64,000 bases of DNA from Anaerostipes sp. (GTDB lineage: Bacteria > Bacillota > Clostridia > Lachnospirales > Lachnospiraceae): NCBI GenBank assembly GCA_028704435.1, contig JAQWFL010000001.1, positions 186,001 through 250,000 of the forward strand. Reading direction: 5' to 3'. Made by a program: the position numbers and the translations under genes. Each line of letters begins with the position of its first letter. Position 1 is the stretch's first letter. Below, piece by piece: positions 52,401 to 60,962 of this stretch. Below the pieces are notes generated by a model. That model ran no database searches, was not told the DNA's origin, and saw nothing but the letters and a program-made list of their open reading frames with translations.

Positions 52401-54608
52401 TATGAGATTGGAAAGTTAAAGTCCAATACAGAATATACAGTTGTTGTAACTTCCGTAACATCACAAAATGATGATGTTACAAGACTTCAAGGAACTGAGG
52501 GTGTGTGGTCAGATCAAGAGAAGGCTACAACATGGAAAGCAAAACATCAGCTAGATTACACCTTAAGTCATGCAACCGCACAAGTGTCTCATCTTGGAAA
52601 TGTAGATGTAAAAAGTGGAGATAAAATTCTAGAACAAACTGTGATAACATTTGATATGAAGGCAAAAGATGGATATACATTAGACAGTTTGGTGTTGAAA
52701 AAAGATGGAGAAGAAAAAACCATTCCGTTAACAGGAAAAGATATGACGTATTCATTCGTCTTAACTTCTGATTGCAGCGTATCAGTGAAAGGAGTGAAAA
52801 CAGTCGATGAGAGTCAGATAAAATACGGAGTTGATCCAGACCCATCTGGAGCTGTAAATGGTATAATCAAAGCAAAATCCGGTGGGGTAGAATTGGCACC
52901 ACCAGAAGCAGCAGTAAACAATACCAATGTAGATTTGGAAGTAACACCTAACAAGGGATATGTTGTGAAAGGATGGAAAATCGATGGAATACAGGTAGAT
53001 TCCATTGGTCAGAATACGTTGAAATATTACTTTACGAAACCATCTCATGAGATTTATGCAGTATTAGCAAAAGCAGATGCACCTGAAGTGACATCAGTTC
53101 TTACTGTAAAAAAACCAGATCACGGAAATCTCGTAGTCAAAAATGAAAAAGGTACAGCCTTAACAGCAGATAAAAATGGAAAAATAACGGTTCAAAAGGG
53201 TAGTAAATTAACAGTGAGTTATGATGCAGATAACTACTATTCGTTCCGTGAATGGACCGACGATTTGGCGTCTTTTGGAGCAGGTGAAAACAATATTGCT
53301 ATACTAGTAGAAAAGGATATGACTTTAGGAGCTACCTTCTATGCACCTGTAAAATACAAACTTACCTATGGGGCTGCTTCAGGTGGAAAGATTACAGCAG
53401 AAGACACATCAGGAAATAATGTTTTAACAGCAACAAGTCATAATCCTGGAACAAAAATTCTGCTCAAAGTGAAAGCAGATCAAGATTATCGTATTTTGAA
53501 ACTTGATGTGGTACAAGGAACAAAAACACTTCCAGTTTCTATAAAAAAAGGTGACACTGAATATTCTTATCCAATTACATTGAATGCAGGTACTACAGTT
53601 CAGGCAACCTTTGAACAAACTTATCCGGTTACAGTAAGTAAAAGCACAGCAAAAACAACTGGAGCAGGTAATTATGGAGAAAAGGATACTGTTACGATTC
53701 AGGCCGGAGAGAAAGAAGGCTATATCTTTAAGGAATGGAAAGTAACAGGAGGTAATATTACATTAAAGGATGCAAAATCACCTACCACAACATTTGTAAT
53801 GTCAGATTCAGCTGTAGGCGTAGAAGCAATATGGGAGCCTCATACACATACATTTGCAACCCACTGGAGTAAAAATAGTAAAGAGCATTGGCATGCATGT
53901 ACTTGTGGTCATAATGTAACAAAGGACAAGGCGGCACACAAAGAAAGCTCATGGATTGTAGACAAAGCTGCAACAGAACTGCTTTCTGGAGCTCGTCATA
54001 AAGAGTGTACTGTTTGTGGATATGTCACAAAGCGAGAAACGATTAATCCAAGCAAAACAGGTGTGATGTTATTAAAAGGGACTTCAACATCTAAAACCAT
54101 ATCCTTGAAATGGAGTAAAATTAAAGATGCAGATGGATATGAGATTTATGGAGCAAAATGCTCTAAAAATTACAAAAAAATAAAAACCATCAAAACAAAT
54201 AAAACTACAGAATGGACACAAAAGAAATTAAAGAAAGGAACTGGATATAAGTACTATATACGTTCTTATAAGATGATAAATGGAAAAAAACGTTATCTTA
54301 GAAGAACAGATGATATTCATGTTGCAACAAGTAGTGGCAAATATACGAATGTTAAGAAAATGACGGGAACTTCGTCAGTGAAAACGAAAGTAGGTAAAAC
54401 GAAAAAGATTACCATAAAAATTCAATTACAAAAAACGTACAGAAAGACACTAGGTCATGTTGCAAAAGTGAGATATGTATCTGACAATAAAGGAATAGCA
54501 ACTGTATCCAAAAAAGGAGTTGTTACAGGAAAGAAAAAAGGAACCTGTTATATTTATGCATATGCTGAAAATGGTGTATCCAAAAAAATAAAAGTTTCCA
54601 TTGCATAA
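49491..54608 (+). CDS. giant secreted multi-domain protein: FG-GAP, FN3, InlB-like repeats, Ig-like domain
   Basis: 1705 residues. The signal peptide is about 1-30 (ending TKA). FG-GAP/VCBS-like Asp-rich turns DYNGDGKD (about 204), DFDGNGVDD (about 262) and DMDGDGQDE (about 328) follow. Next is a large beta-rich region (about 560-900), FN3 (about 913-1013), and at least three divergent InlB B-like repeats (about 1100-1450, with GYVVKGWKI and GYIFKEWKV). A paired HWHACTCG and CTVCG segment comes next (about 1460-1515), then a second FN3-like domain, then a Lys-rich BIG2-like Ig domain at the C-terminus. No LPxTG sorting signal is present. It is probably an exported adhesin or matrix protein. 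It starts inside the preceding small gene. Confidence 0.82.
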   Translation: MKIRKKLVYVVVMLFVVLWCYPNTLRITKAADSSSPGGNITNLNVKKPSGFDAYKSSEQNPYGYRVGEVFRLVTKNELSLYKSNDINASGGELSSKVYDTYNKKDNTITGSFQSNKSLKTEKDQALCFTESVAYHDPVNVQKQNICYVGVEPESGKIYYWIQDSKNNSASKKKLVTDNTIFLGKAVVDKIEDYQANAFLAVTAGDYNGDGKDSIMIAVTTKEKVDIYEMNPENMSVSKRLGIGGKSGAKEYKDYLAVDMTTGDFDGNGVDDLAVATAFGKQPTQEDATAKLSFKYGKKGETFDGSFTSWKKIENGGSDSLFAPGISAGDMDGDGQDEVVVAGMQVKFNESNFTYKDDTVVIACFGFDGNKITVQSYQNEATNQWTVGGVYPDGDDRWQTTGVECFKVNGKASSEYVFINGTIYKLNKVVMEECYTPDYFKKQDNGADKLIITNTYIKSVTSGNLDGNEYGREQVAFVIGLKVSGVQAYYYKLGVIGGDNYSTDKKVGTSAMSVCGVASGFTSNDIQSAGYEVKNKKDAADNVLNCIVTAVDSDEDGTVARYTGVDYAYSDPTVETVLQAAPRFDELGQEAGETTYAQETSYELEHSTSDNVSFSAGVTSEAEIEAAVALKVSGEMGYQLDWAKSFTNTLGESYSTTVVAKSYNSVLIQRTPVYIYSYQLAKNNSSGSGGWNNTTYEKGKNMIQYAIPQKPVYFQLSIDEYNDYVDEYNKAADDANVGKQSSDPTYIQKLKKISNSYMKGNEGDPTKYANDWDKVNGVNLSKSNISLGYNGTSATNEWTTSGAYTEGVEMNHGFHYSNSLMFGVGALGNKIEIGGYTSLDYTHGTSEYSTTAHATTSSGTVNDLDQIALQKEGYQVKTIRGYSFDWNFGKWDMSLNGDSKDKTPVFGYVVSNCTSPAKPPEEIEVEGTGSDTLGVSWKKPTNTRAIDGYNVYLLQKGKYIKQNDAIVTDTKYEIGKLKSNTEYTVVVTSVTSQNDDVTRLQGTEGVWSDQEKATTWKAKHQLDYTLSHATAQVSHLGNVDVKSGDKILEQTVITFDMKAKDGYTLDSLVLKKDGEEKTIPLTGKDMTYSFVLTSDCSVSVKGVKTVDESQIKYGVDPDPSGAVNGIIKAKSGGVELAPPEAAVNNTNVDLEVTPNKGYVVKGWKIDGIQVDSIGQNTLKYYFTKPSHEIYAVLAKADAPEVTSVLTVKKPDHGNLVVKNEKGTALTADKNGKITVQKGSKLTVSYDADNYYSFREWTDDLASFGAGENNIAILVEKDMTLGATFYAPVKYKLTYGAASGGKITAEDTSGNNVLTATSHNPGTKILLKVKADQDYRILKLDVVQGTKTLPVSIKKGDTEYSYPITLNAGTTVQATFEQTYPVTVSKSTAKTTGAGNYGEKDTVTIQAGEKEGYIFKEWKVTGGNITLKDAKSPTTTFVMSDSAVGVEAIWEPHTHTFATHWSKNSKEHWHACTCGHNVTKDKAAHKESSWIVDKAATELLSGARHKECTVCGYVTKRETINPSKTGVMLLKGTSTSKTISLKWSKIKDADGYEIYGAKCSKNYKKIKTIKTNKTTEWTQKKLKKGTGYKYYIRSYKMINGKKRYLRRTDDIHVATSSGKYTNVKKMTGTSSVKTKVGKTKKITIKIQLQKTYRKTLGHVAKVRYVSDNKGIATVSKKGVVTGKKKGTCYIYAYAENGVSKKIKVSIA

Positions 54609-54623
54609 ACTGAATTTCTATAC

Positions 54624-54658
54624 AAAAAAAGAGAGTACACAATGAACTCTCTTTTTTT
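54624..54658. terminator. bidirectional terminator between the giant gene and the LUD gene
   Basis: AAAAAAAGAGAGT (54624-54636) pairs with ACTCTCTTTTTTT (54646-54658) across a 9-base loop. A and T runs suit both converging genes. Confidence 0.85.
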
Positions 54659-54666
54659 TGTATAAA

Positions 54667-55302
54667 TTAAAAACCTACGCTTTCTCCAACTAGTACAATA
54701 TGAATCCGTTCTTTATCTCTAGAACGTCTTGTCACTAAAATTTGATTGCAGATACATTCCTCGCTATAACAGTCACCACAGCGACCTGTCAAAGCACAAG
54801 GCGTTTTCTTGCCTAATCGAATTGTATTTGGTGGAGATGCAATGTTTCGTACTCTTGCGATTCCATCTTTAACATTGTTTACAACTTTGTTCATTCCCAC
54901 AATAATAACTACGTGTGCAGGTCCATAACATAAAGATGCAAGTCGATTACCTGTGCCATCAATATTGATTAATTCACCATCAAGGGTGATGGCATTACTT
55001 CCCATAATAAAATAATCAGATAACATTGCTTTTCCGAAAAGTTCCCGTTGTTCTGTGGCATTTTTTCCAGCGGAACGATCAATTGGAGTGTAATCACCTG
55101 ATGTCTTTATAATATCCATAAGTCCAATGTCTTTTGCACTTTGAGAGCCACCCCAAGAAACAACAGATTCCTTGTTTATGTAAGAAAGAATGTGTTCTAA
55201 AGCATCTTCTTTTGTTTCACAGTAAACAGCTTCCATATTTCTTTTTTCAATATTCTGAATCATAGTAGCTGCTTTGACAGCATTTGCCTTTTTCATACTC
55301 AT
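54667..55302 (-). CDS. LUD domain protein (LutC/YkgG-like)
   Basis: 211 residues from ATG 55302 (AGAGAGGAAG upstream). An in-frame ATG 33 bases earlier has no such site. The LUD fold is recognised from VVSWGGSQSAKDIGLMD, IMGSNAITLDGELINIDGTGNR, here split by its turn, and VVIIVGMNKVV. The C-terminus has CALTGRCGDCYSEECICNQ, a Cys cluster that could bind a metal or an Fe-S cluster. LUD proteins work in lactate oxidation (LutABC), but lone copies like this have no assigned role. Confidence 0.85.
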   Translation of the reverse strand: MSMKKANAVKAATMIQNIEKRNMEAVYCETKEDALEHILSYINKESVVSWGGSQSAKDIGLMDIIKTSGDYTPIDRSAGKNATEQRELFGKAMLSDYFIMGSNAITLDGELINIDGTGNRLASLCYGPAHVVIIVGMNKVVNNVKDGIARVRNIASPPNTIRLGKKTPCALTGRCGDCYSEECICNQILVTRRSRDKERIHIVLVGESVGF

Positions 55303-55432
55303 AATATACTTCCTCTCTACTAAAATTGTTTTCATGAAATATTATATCATAGAAAAATAAAATATGGTACAATTAAGGGAGGATTAGCTTAAGGTACCAT
55401 AGCTAAGAGAAAAAACGAAAGTAGGAATACAT

Positions 55433-57409
55433 TTGAAATCATTATTTATTACAGAGAAACCAAGTGTTGCAAGAGAATTTGCTAATGCTTTAAATATAAA
55501 TGCATCGAGTAAAAATGGATACTTAGAAGGAGACAAAGCGGTTATCACATGGTGCGTAGGTCACTTAGTTACCATGTCTTATCCAGATAAGTATGACCCA
55601 TCTCTAAAACGCTGGCAGCTTGAGACATTACCATTTCTGCCCAAGGAATGGAAGTACGAGACGATTCCAGCTGTTAAGAAACAATTTGATATTGTATCAG
55701 GACTATTGAATCGTGAGGATATTGATACAATCTATGTCTGTACTGACTCGGGGCGAGAAGGAGAATACATTTACCGCTTAGTGGATCAACAGGCACAAGT
55801 ACCACATAAGAATAAAAAAAGAGTATGGATTGACTCTCAAACAAAGGATGAAGTAATCCGTGGCGTAAAGGAAGCAAAAGATTTAAGTGAATATGACAAT
55901 CTTGCATCAGCCGCCTATTTAAGAGCAAAAGAAGATTATTTAATGGGAATTAACTTTTCTAGAGTTTTGACTTTAAAGTATGGATGGGCATTGGGGAATT
56001 GTATGAATCAAAAGAAAAGTGTAGTCGTTGCTGTTGGACGGGTGATGACTTGTGTTCTTGGAATGATTGTAAACAGAGAGCGAGAGATTAGAGATTTTGT
56101 ACCAACTCCATTTTATAAAGTCCTGTCCAAAATTGATTTAGATGGAATGGAAATAGAATCAGAATGGAAAGCAGTTAAGGGTTCTCATTATTATGAATCC
56201 TCGTTGTTATATAAAGATAATGGATTTTTGAAAAAGGAAGAAGCTGAAAAGATGATTGCTTATCTTGAAGATGGAACCAACCATTTAACCAAAGTAGAAT
56301 CATCTTCCAAACGTCAAGAAAAGAAGAATCCGCCACTCTTATATAATCTTGCGGAACTCCAGAATCAATGTTCTAAGATGTTTAAGCTAAGTCCAGATGA
56401 AACACTAAAAGTTATTCAAAGTCTTTATGAAAAAAAATTAGTAACCTATCCAAGAACGGATGCAAGAGTTTTATCTACTGCGGTAAGTAAGGAGATTGCA
56501 AAGAATATTTCAGGACTACAAAACTATGGACCACTTTCTGGGTACGCAAAGGAAATCTTACAAAAAAAATCTTACCAGGGACTATCAAAAACAAAGTATG
56601 TAGATGATAAGAAAATTACAGACCATTATGCAGTTATTCCAACAGGACAAGGAATAGGAAGCCTTGGAAATATATCGCAAATGGAACAAAAAGTTTATGA
56701 TATTATCGCACGAAGATTTTTAAGTATATTTATGCCTCCAGCAATCTACTCTAAGATTAAGCTAGTGACAAAAACCAAGGAAGAGTCTTTTATTTCGAAT
56801 TTTAAAATATTAGTAGAACCAGGATATTTAAAAGTTGCAAATCAAAAAGATACACAAAAAAATGATAGTTTATCGCCAGAACAGATTCAAAAGATTTTAT
56901 CTTTGAAAAAGAATATGGAACTATCGGTTAAGGAATATGCCATAAAAGATGGAACAACAACACCTCCAAAACGTTACAACTCAGGATCTTTGATTCTTGC
57001 AATGGAAAATGCAGGACAATTGATAGAAGACGAGGAATTAAGAGCACAAATTAAAGGGAGTGGAATTGGAACAAGTGCAACAAGAGCAGAAATTATCAAA
57101 AAATTAGTAACCAATCGTTACATAAAGCTGAACAAAAAAACACAGATTGTGACACCTACTTTAATGGGTGAGATGATATATATTGTAGTAGGAGCTTCTA
57201 TCAGGCCTCTTCTGAATCCGGAGCTTACAGCAAGCTGGGAAAAGGGATTAAATTACGTTGCCCAGGGAAGTGTTTCCGAAGATGAATATATGAAAAAACT
57301 TGAAAGTTTTGTAGCAAGACGGACAGATTCTGTCAAGAATTCAAACCATCAAAATGCATTAAGAAATGCTTATTCACAAGTATCAAAATATTACGTAAAC
57401 AACAAGTAA
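55433..57409 (+). CDS. topB: DNA topoisomerase III (type IA)
   Basis: 658 residues starting at TTG 55433, with AGGAA upstream. MKSLFITEKPSVARE is the standard TopB start. The TOPRIM Asp-rich box is seen in TDSGREGEYI. The catalytic Tyr is residue 339 in LVTYPRTDARVL. The type IA core extends to about residue 600 (GIGTSATRAEII) with a short C-terminus and no zinc fingers. It decatenates DNA during replication and recombination. A short beta-helix protein gene follows 12 bases later. Confidence 0.92.
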   Translation: MKSLFITEKPSVAREFANALNINASSKNGYLEGDKAVITWCVGHLVTMSYPDKYDPSLKRWQLETLPFLPKEWKYETIPAVKKQFDIVSGLLNREDIDTIYVCTDSGREGEYIYRLVDQQAQVPHKNKKRVWIDSQTKDEVIRGVKEAKDLSEYDNLASAAYLRAKEDYLMGINFSRVLTLKYGWALGNCMNQKKSVVVAVGRVMTCVLGMIVNREREIRDFVPTPFYKVLSKIDLDGMEIESEWKAVKGSHYYESSLLYKDNGFLKKEEAEKMIAYLEDGTNHLTKVESSSKRQEKKNPPLLYNLAELQNQCSKMFKLSPDETLKVIQSLYEKKLVTYPRTDARVLSTAVSKEIAKNISGLQNYGPLSGYAKEILQKKSYQGLSKTKYVDDKKITDHYAVIPTGQGIGSLGNISQMEQKVYDIIARRFLSIFMPPAIYSKIKLVTKTKEESFISNFKILVEPGYLKVANQKDTQKNDSLSPEQIQKILSLKKNMELSVKEYAIKDGTTTPPKRYNSGSLILAMENAGQLIEDEELRAQIKGSGIGTSATRAEIIKKLVTNRYIKLNKKTQIVTPTLMGEMIYIVVGASIRPLLNPELTASWEKGLNYVAQGSVSEDEYMKKLESFVARRTDSVKNSNHQNALRNAYSQVSKYYVNNK

Positions 57410-57421
57410 AAGGAGACAAAT

Positions 57422-58084
57422 ATGATTACAAATAAAGATTTATTTCAAAATATGGACAAAACGATTGCAGGAGAACTATTTGAACAGACCACATATCCTT
57501 GGGAGATACTTCCACTCATTCATGATTTTATTCTAAAAATAGGACCAACTCTTTCAAAAGAAGATTTTGAAGAAATTCATGAAAATGTCTGGATTGCAAA
57601 ATCAGCAACCATTGCCAGAACTGCAGAAATCAATGGTCCATGTATTATTGGAGCAAATACAGAAGTTCGTCCAGGTGCATTTATCAGAGGAAATGCATTG
57701 ATTGGTGAGCATTGTGTCGTAGGTAATTCTACAGAAATTAAAAATGATATTTTATTTAATAACGTACAGGTACCTCATTATAATTACGTGGGAGATTCTA
57801 TTTTAGGATATAAATCACATATGGGAGCAGGCTCTATTACTTCCAATGTAAAATCTGACAAAACCAATGTTGTGATCAAATATGAAAATAATAAAATAGA
57901 AACTGGGATGAAGAAAATCGGAGCTATTCTTGGAGATGAAGTTGAAGTAGGGTGTGGTTCTATTTTAAATCCAGGTTCTATCATTGGTGGATATACGAAT
58001 ATTTATCCTTTGTCTATGGTAAGAGGTTATATTAAAGATCACAGTATATATAAGAATGCTGGAGAAATTGCACAAAAGAACTAG
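57422..58084 (+). CDS. left-handed beta-helix nucleotidyltransferase-like protein (GlmU C-terminal-like)
   Basis: 220 residues. Hexapeptide repeats from about residue 55 to 205 (IAKSATIARTAEINGPCIIGAN, split by its turns, then VRPGAFIRGNALIGEHCVVG) form a left-handed beta-helix like the acetyltransferase part of GlmU. The N-terminal 50 residues hold no pyrophosphorylase motif. It could acetylate a sugar nucleotide. The family is often annotated as UDP-GlcNAc pyrophosphorylase-related. AAAGGAG precedes the ATG. Confidence 0.8.
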   Translation: MITNKDLFQNMDKTIAGELFEQTTYPWEILPLIHDFILKIGPTLSKEDFEEIHENVWIAKSATIARTAEINGPCIIGANTEVRPGAFIRGNALIGEHCVVGNSTEIKNDILFNNVQVPHYNYVGDSILGYKSHMGAGSITSNVKSDKTNVVIKYENNKIETGMKKIGAILGDEVEVGCGSILNPGSIIGGYTNIYPLSMVRGYIKDHSIYKNAGEIAQKN

Positions 58085-58102
58085 CCAAGAGAGGTGATAC
58101 TA

Positions 58103-58984
58103 ATGAGAAAATATGCATTATTAATGGCCTTTGCGATGGGAATCTCTGTATTAGCTACTGGATGCAAGGCCTCTAAACAAGAAATTACTGAATCATCTTA
58201 TTATCAGGAACTTCAAGATAAAAATGATAAATTAGAACAACAGTTAAAAGATTCTCAAAATGATGTAAAAGAATTAAACAGTAAAATCAAATCCATCCAC
58301 CAATACACAGGAGATCAAAAGCTTGCTTCTTATAAACGAAATGTAAAAAAAGCGGATATCTCTAAAGTTGATATGATGCGCATTGGAAATGGAAAAAAAT
58401 ATCAGGGGTTTGCTGTTACAAATAAGCCAGTTTGTGATTATGTTAAGAAAATGGTTGCAGATTCTTACCGAATTATAGGGCTTACAGTCTCAGATGTTGA
58501 AAAAAAGTACAAGAACAATGCTTATTCCTATGCATTAATTGATGAGGATAATACAACTTATGATATTAAAATATATGGAAACAGCTACATTGTATTTGAT
58601 AAAATTCCAGAAAATGTATATTGTTTTAATGATGCAAATGTACTTGGGGATGCTTTGATTGATGCAACTGTTCAAAAAAATTATTCTAGCTGGGTTGATA
58701 AGATTGAAGATGCATCTTTAGTTGTAACGAATACGAAGTTGAAGTTTAACAGTGACATTGTGAAAACTGGAAAATACTTCAATAAAATTAAAAATAGTGA
58801 AATTAAAAACACAACATTTCAGACTTCAAAATGGAATGAATATAGATTTTACACAGGCGGAAGTATTACTACAGTGTATTTAGGTGACTCTGGAGTTGTG
58901 GCTGTAAAGGATGAAAAAAACAAAGTTTCTTATTACAGTATTTCTACATCAAACATGAAAAAGCTGAAAAAGACACTTTCATAA
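58103..58984 (+). CDS. lipoprotein with N-terminal coiled coil, unknown function
   Basis: 293 residues from ATG 58103 (AGAGAGGTG upstream). The in-frame GTG at 58094 is part of that ribosome site. A lipobox ending LATGC anchors it. A coiled coil follows (about 33-65, QELQDKNDKLEQQLKDSQND), then a globular domain with no motif I recognise. It lies 19 bases after the beta-helix gene and may be co-transcribed with topB. Confidence 0.78.
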   Translation: MRKYALLMAFAMGISVLATGCKASKQEITESSYYQELQDKNDKLEQQLKDSQNDVKELNSKIKSIHQYTGDQKLASYKRNVKKADISKVDMMRIGNGKKYQGFAVTNKPVCDYVKKMVADSYRIIGLTVSDVEKKYKNNAYSYALIDEDNTTYDIKIYGNSYIVFDKIPENVYCFNDANVLGDALIDATVQKNYSSWVDKIEDASLVVTNTKLKFNSDIVKTGKYFNKIKNSEIKNTTFQTSKWNEYRFYTGGSITTVYLGDSGVVAVKDEKNKVSYYSISTSNMKKLKKTLS

Positions 58985-59003
58985 TCAAATGTTGTCGAAA
59001 ATG

Positions 59004-59032
59004 TTGTTTTAATTTTAACAATGTGATAAAAT
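59004..59032 (+). promoter_or_regulatory. candidate Rex operator overlapping a promoter
   Basis: TTGTTTT-AATT-TTAACAA (59004-59021) matches the clostridial Rex site TTGTTAA-N4-TTAACAA at 12 of 14 positions, with a perfect right half. It covers the -35 TTGTTT (59004-59009), which is 17 bases before TAAAAT (59027-59032). A repressor bound here would block transcription of the NifU-like and GGGtGRT genes. rex is encoded in this window at 21.6 kb. Confidence 0.6.
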
Positions 59033-59070
59033 AATCTTGTTTATTTTAATTAACTGAAAGGAGTTTCAAC

Positions 59071-59763
59071 ATGATTTATACGCATGAAGTAGAACAAATG
59101 TGTACAGTAGCTCAAGGCGTTGCCCACGGAGCTGCTCCAATCCCAGAAGAAGCAAAATGGATTAGTCCAAAAGACGTATCTGATATTTCTGGATTTACAC
59201 ACGGTATTGGTTGGTGTGCACCTCAACAAGGAGGATGTAAATTAACACTTAACGTAAAAGAGGGAATTATTCAAGAGGCACTAGTAGAAACAATCGGATG
59301 TTCAGGAATGACACATTCAGCAGCTATGGCATCTGAAATTCTTCCAGGAAGAACAATCATGGAAGCATTAAATACTGACTTAGTATGTGATGCAATTAAT
59401 ACAGCTATGAGAGAGTTATTCTTACAGATCGTTTATGGTAGATCTCAAAGTGCTTTCTCTGAAAATGGTCTTTCAATTGGTGCTGGACTTGAAGATTTAG
59501 GAAAAGGTTTAAGATCTCAAGTTGGTACAATGTACGGAACTCTTGCAAAGGGTCCTCGTTACCTTGAAATGGCTGAAGGTTATGTTACAGGTGTTGCTCT
59601 TGATGACGAAGATCAAATTATTGGATACCAATTTATTAACTTTGGTAAGATGATGGACTTCATCAAAGCAGGAGATGATGCTAACACTGCTATGGAAAAA
59701 GCTAAAGGTCAATATGGTAGAGTAGACGACGCAGTTAAGATCATCGACCCAAGAAAAGAATAG
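59071..59763 (+). CDS. NifU/IscU-like iron-sulfur scaffold domain protein, partner of GGGtGRT
   Basis: 230 residues with an IscU-like core. Candidate cluster ligands are Cys in GWCAPQQGGCKLTL and TIGCSGMTHSAAMASEI. The C-terminal extension of about 100 residues is not part of classic IscU. It always seems to be paired with the GGGtGRT protein in Clostridia, as here, with a 13-base gap. Codon choice (many GGT, GCT, AAC and TTC codons) suggests high expression. The scaffold role is by family resemblance only. The promoter carries a likely Rex operator. Confidence 0.85.
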   Translation: MIYTHEVEQMCTVAQGVAHGAAPIPEEAKWISPKDVSDISGFTHGIGWCAPQQGGCKLTLNVKEGIIQEALVETIGCSGMTHSAAMASEILPGRTIMEALNTDLVCDAINTAMRELFLQIVYGRSQSAFSENGLSIGAGLEDLGKGLRSQVGTMYGTLAKGPRYLEMAEGYVTGVALDDEDQIIGYQFINFGKMMDFIKAGDDANTAMEKAKGQYGRVDDAVKIIDPRKE

Positions 59764-59776
59764 GAGGTAACATAAC

Positions 59777-60787
59777 ATGGCTTTATTTGAATCATATGAA
59801 AGAAGAGAAAAGCAAATCCTTGCTGTATTAAAGAAATACGGAATTAACTCTATTGAAGAAGCTGGAGAAATCACAAAAGCTGCTGGATTAGATGTTTATT
59901 CTCAAGTTGAAGGAATTCAACCTATCTGTTTTGAAAATGCAAAATGGGCTTATACAGTTGGAGCTGCAATTGCAATTAAAAAAGATTGTAGAAGAGCTGC
60001 AGACGCTGCTGCTGCAATTGGTGAAGGACTTCAAGCATTCTGTATTCCAGGATCAGTTGCTGACCAACGTAAAGTAGGTTTAGGACATGGTAACTTAGGA
60101 AAGATGCTTTTAGAAGAAGAAACAGAATGTTTCGCATTCTTAGCAGGACATGAGTCATTTGCTGCTGCTGAAGGAGCAATTGGTATCGCTGAAAAAGCAA
60201 ACAAAGTTCGTAAGAATCCATTACGTGTTATCCTTAATGGTCTTGGAAAAGATGCTGCACAAGTAATCGCAAGAATCAATGGATTTACATTTGTTGAAAC
60301 TAAGATGGATTACTATACAGGAAAAGTAGAAGAAGTATTTAAGAAACCTTACTCTACCGGACTTCGTGCAAAGGTTAATTGCTACGGATCTAATGATGTA
60401 ACAGAAGGTGTTGCAATCATGCATAAAGAGGGAGTAGACGTATCTATTACAGGTAACTCTACAAACCCAACTCGTTTCCAACATCCTGTTGCTGGTACAT
60501 ACAAAAAAGAATGTATCGAACAAGGTAAGAAGTACTTCTCAGTAGCTTCTGGTGGTGGTACAGGACGTACACTTCACCCAGATAACATGGCTGCTGGACC
60601 AGCTTCATACGGAATGACAGACACTATGGGACGTATGCATAGTGATGCTCAATTCGCTGGATCTTCATCAGTTCCTGCTCACGTAGAGATGATGGGATTA
60701 ATCGGAATGGGTAACAACCCTATGGTTGGTGCTACAGTAGCTGTTGCAGTTTCAGTACAGGAAGCTTCAGACGCTGGTAAATTCTAA
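59777..60787 (+). CDS. GGGtGRT protein
   Basis: 336 residues. The name-giving motif GGGTGRT lies at about residues 259-265. There are Cys residues at QPICFENAKWAYTVG, KKDCRRAAD and AFCIPGS and a His-rich C-terminal half (MGRMHSDAQF, PAHVEMM). Family members are found in anaerobes next to a NifU-like gene. The reaction is not known. AGGAGG precedes the ATG. Same strong codon bias as its neighbour, so both are likely abundant proteins. Confidence 0.88.
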   Translation: MALFESYERREKQILAVLKKYGINSIEEAGEITKAAGLDVYSQVEGIQPICFENAKWAYTVGAAIAIKKDCRRAADAAAAIGEGLQAFCIPGSVADQRKVGLGHGNLGKMLLEEETECFAFLAGHESFAAAEGAIGIAEKANKVRKNPLRVILNGLGKDAAQVIARINGFTFVETKMDYYTGKVEEVFKKPYSTGLRAKVNCYGSNDVTEGVAIMHKEGVDVSITGNSTNPTRFQHPVAGTYKKECIEQGKKYFSVASGGGTGRTLHPDNMAAGPASYGMTDTMGRMHSDAQFAGSSSVPAHVEMMGLIGMGNNPMVGATVAVAVSVQEASDAGKF

Positions 60788-60834
60788 CAAATGGCTTAAA
60801 GACAGGTGTTTCAAGCGTGGAAAGAATTGGTAAA

Positions 60835-60899
60835 AAGTGGTCTTAAGTGGTATATTAGTACACTACGAGTACACTACTAGTACACACACATTAGTACAC
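60835..60899. repeat. phased short repeats resembling integrase arm-type sites
   Basis: AAGTGGT occurs at 60835 and 60845. AGTACAC occurs at 60857, 60868, 60879 and 60893. Steps of 10, 11, 11 and 14 bases place most copies on one face of the helix. Read on the minus strand the unit is GTGTACT, like the arm repeats next to many Firmicute phage integrases. They lie just beyond the 3' end of a truncated integrase gene. Confidence 0.75.
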
Positions 60900-60917
60900 C
60901 AAGAATTAAAAAATATG

Positions 60918-60945
60918 GAGTCTCTTTTATGAGGCTCTTTATTTT
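60918..60945 (+). terminator. intrinsic terminator after the GGGtGRT gene and repeats
   Basis: GAGTCTC (60918-60924) pairs with GAGGCTC (60931-60937), with one wobble and a 6-base loop, followed by TTTATTTTT. Confidence 0.7.
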
Positions 60946-60962
60946 TACGCTTAAATAACATG

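Noticed and set aside
60835-60899. Short repeats as a CRISPR array
   Set aside because: The units are only 7 bases long with 3-7 base gaps, and no cas gene is in the window. Integrase arm sites fit better.
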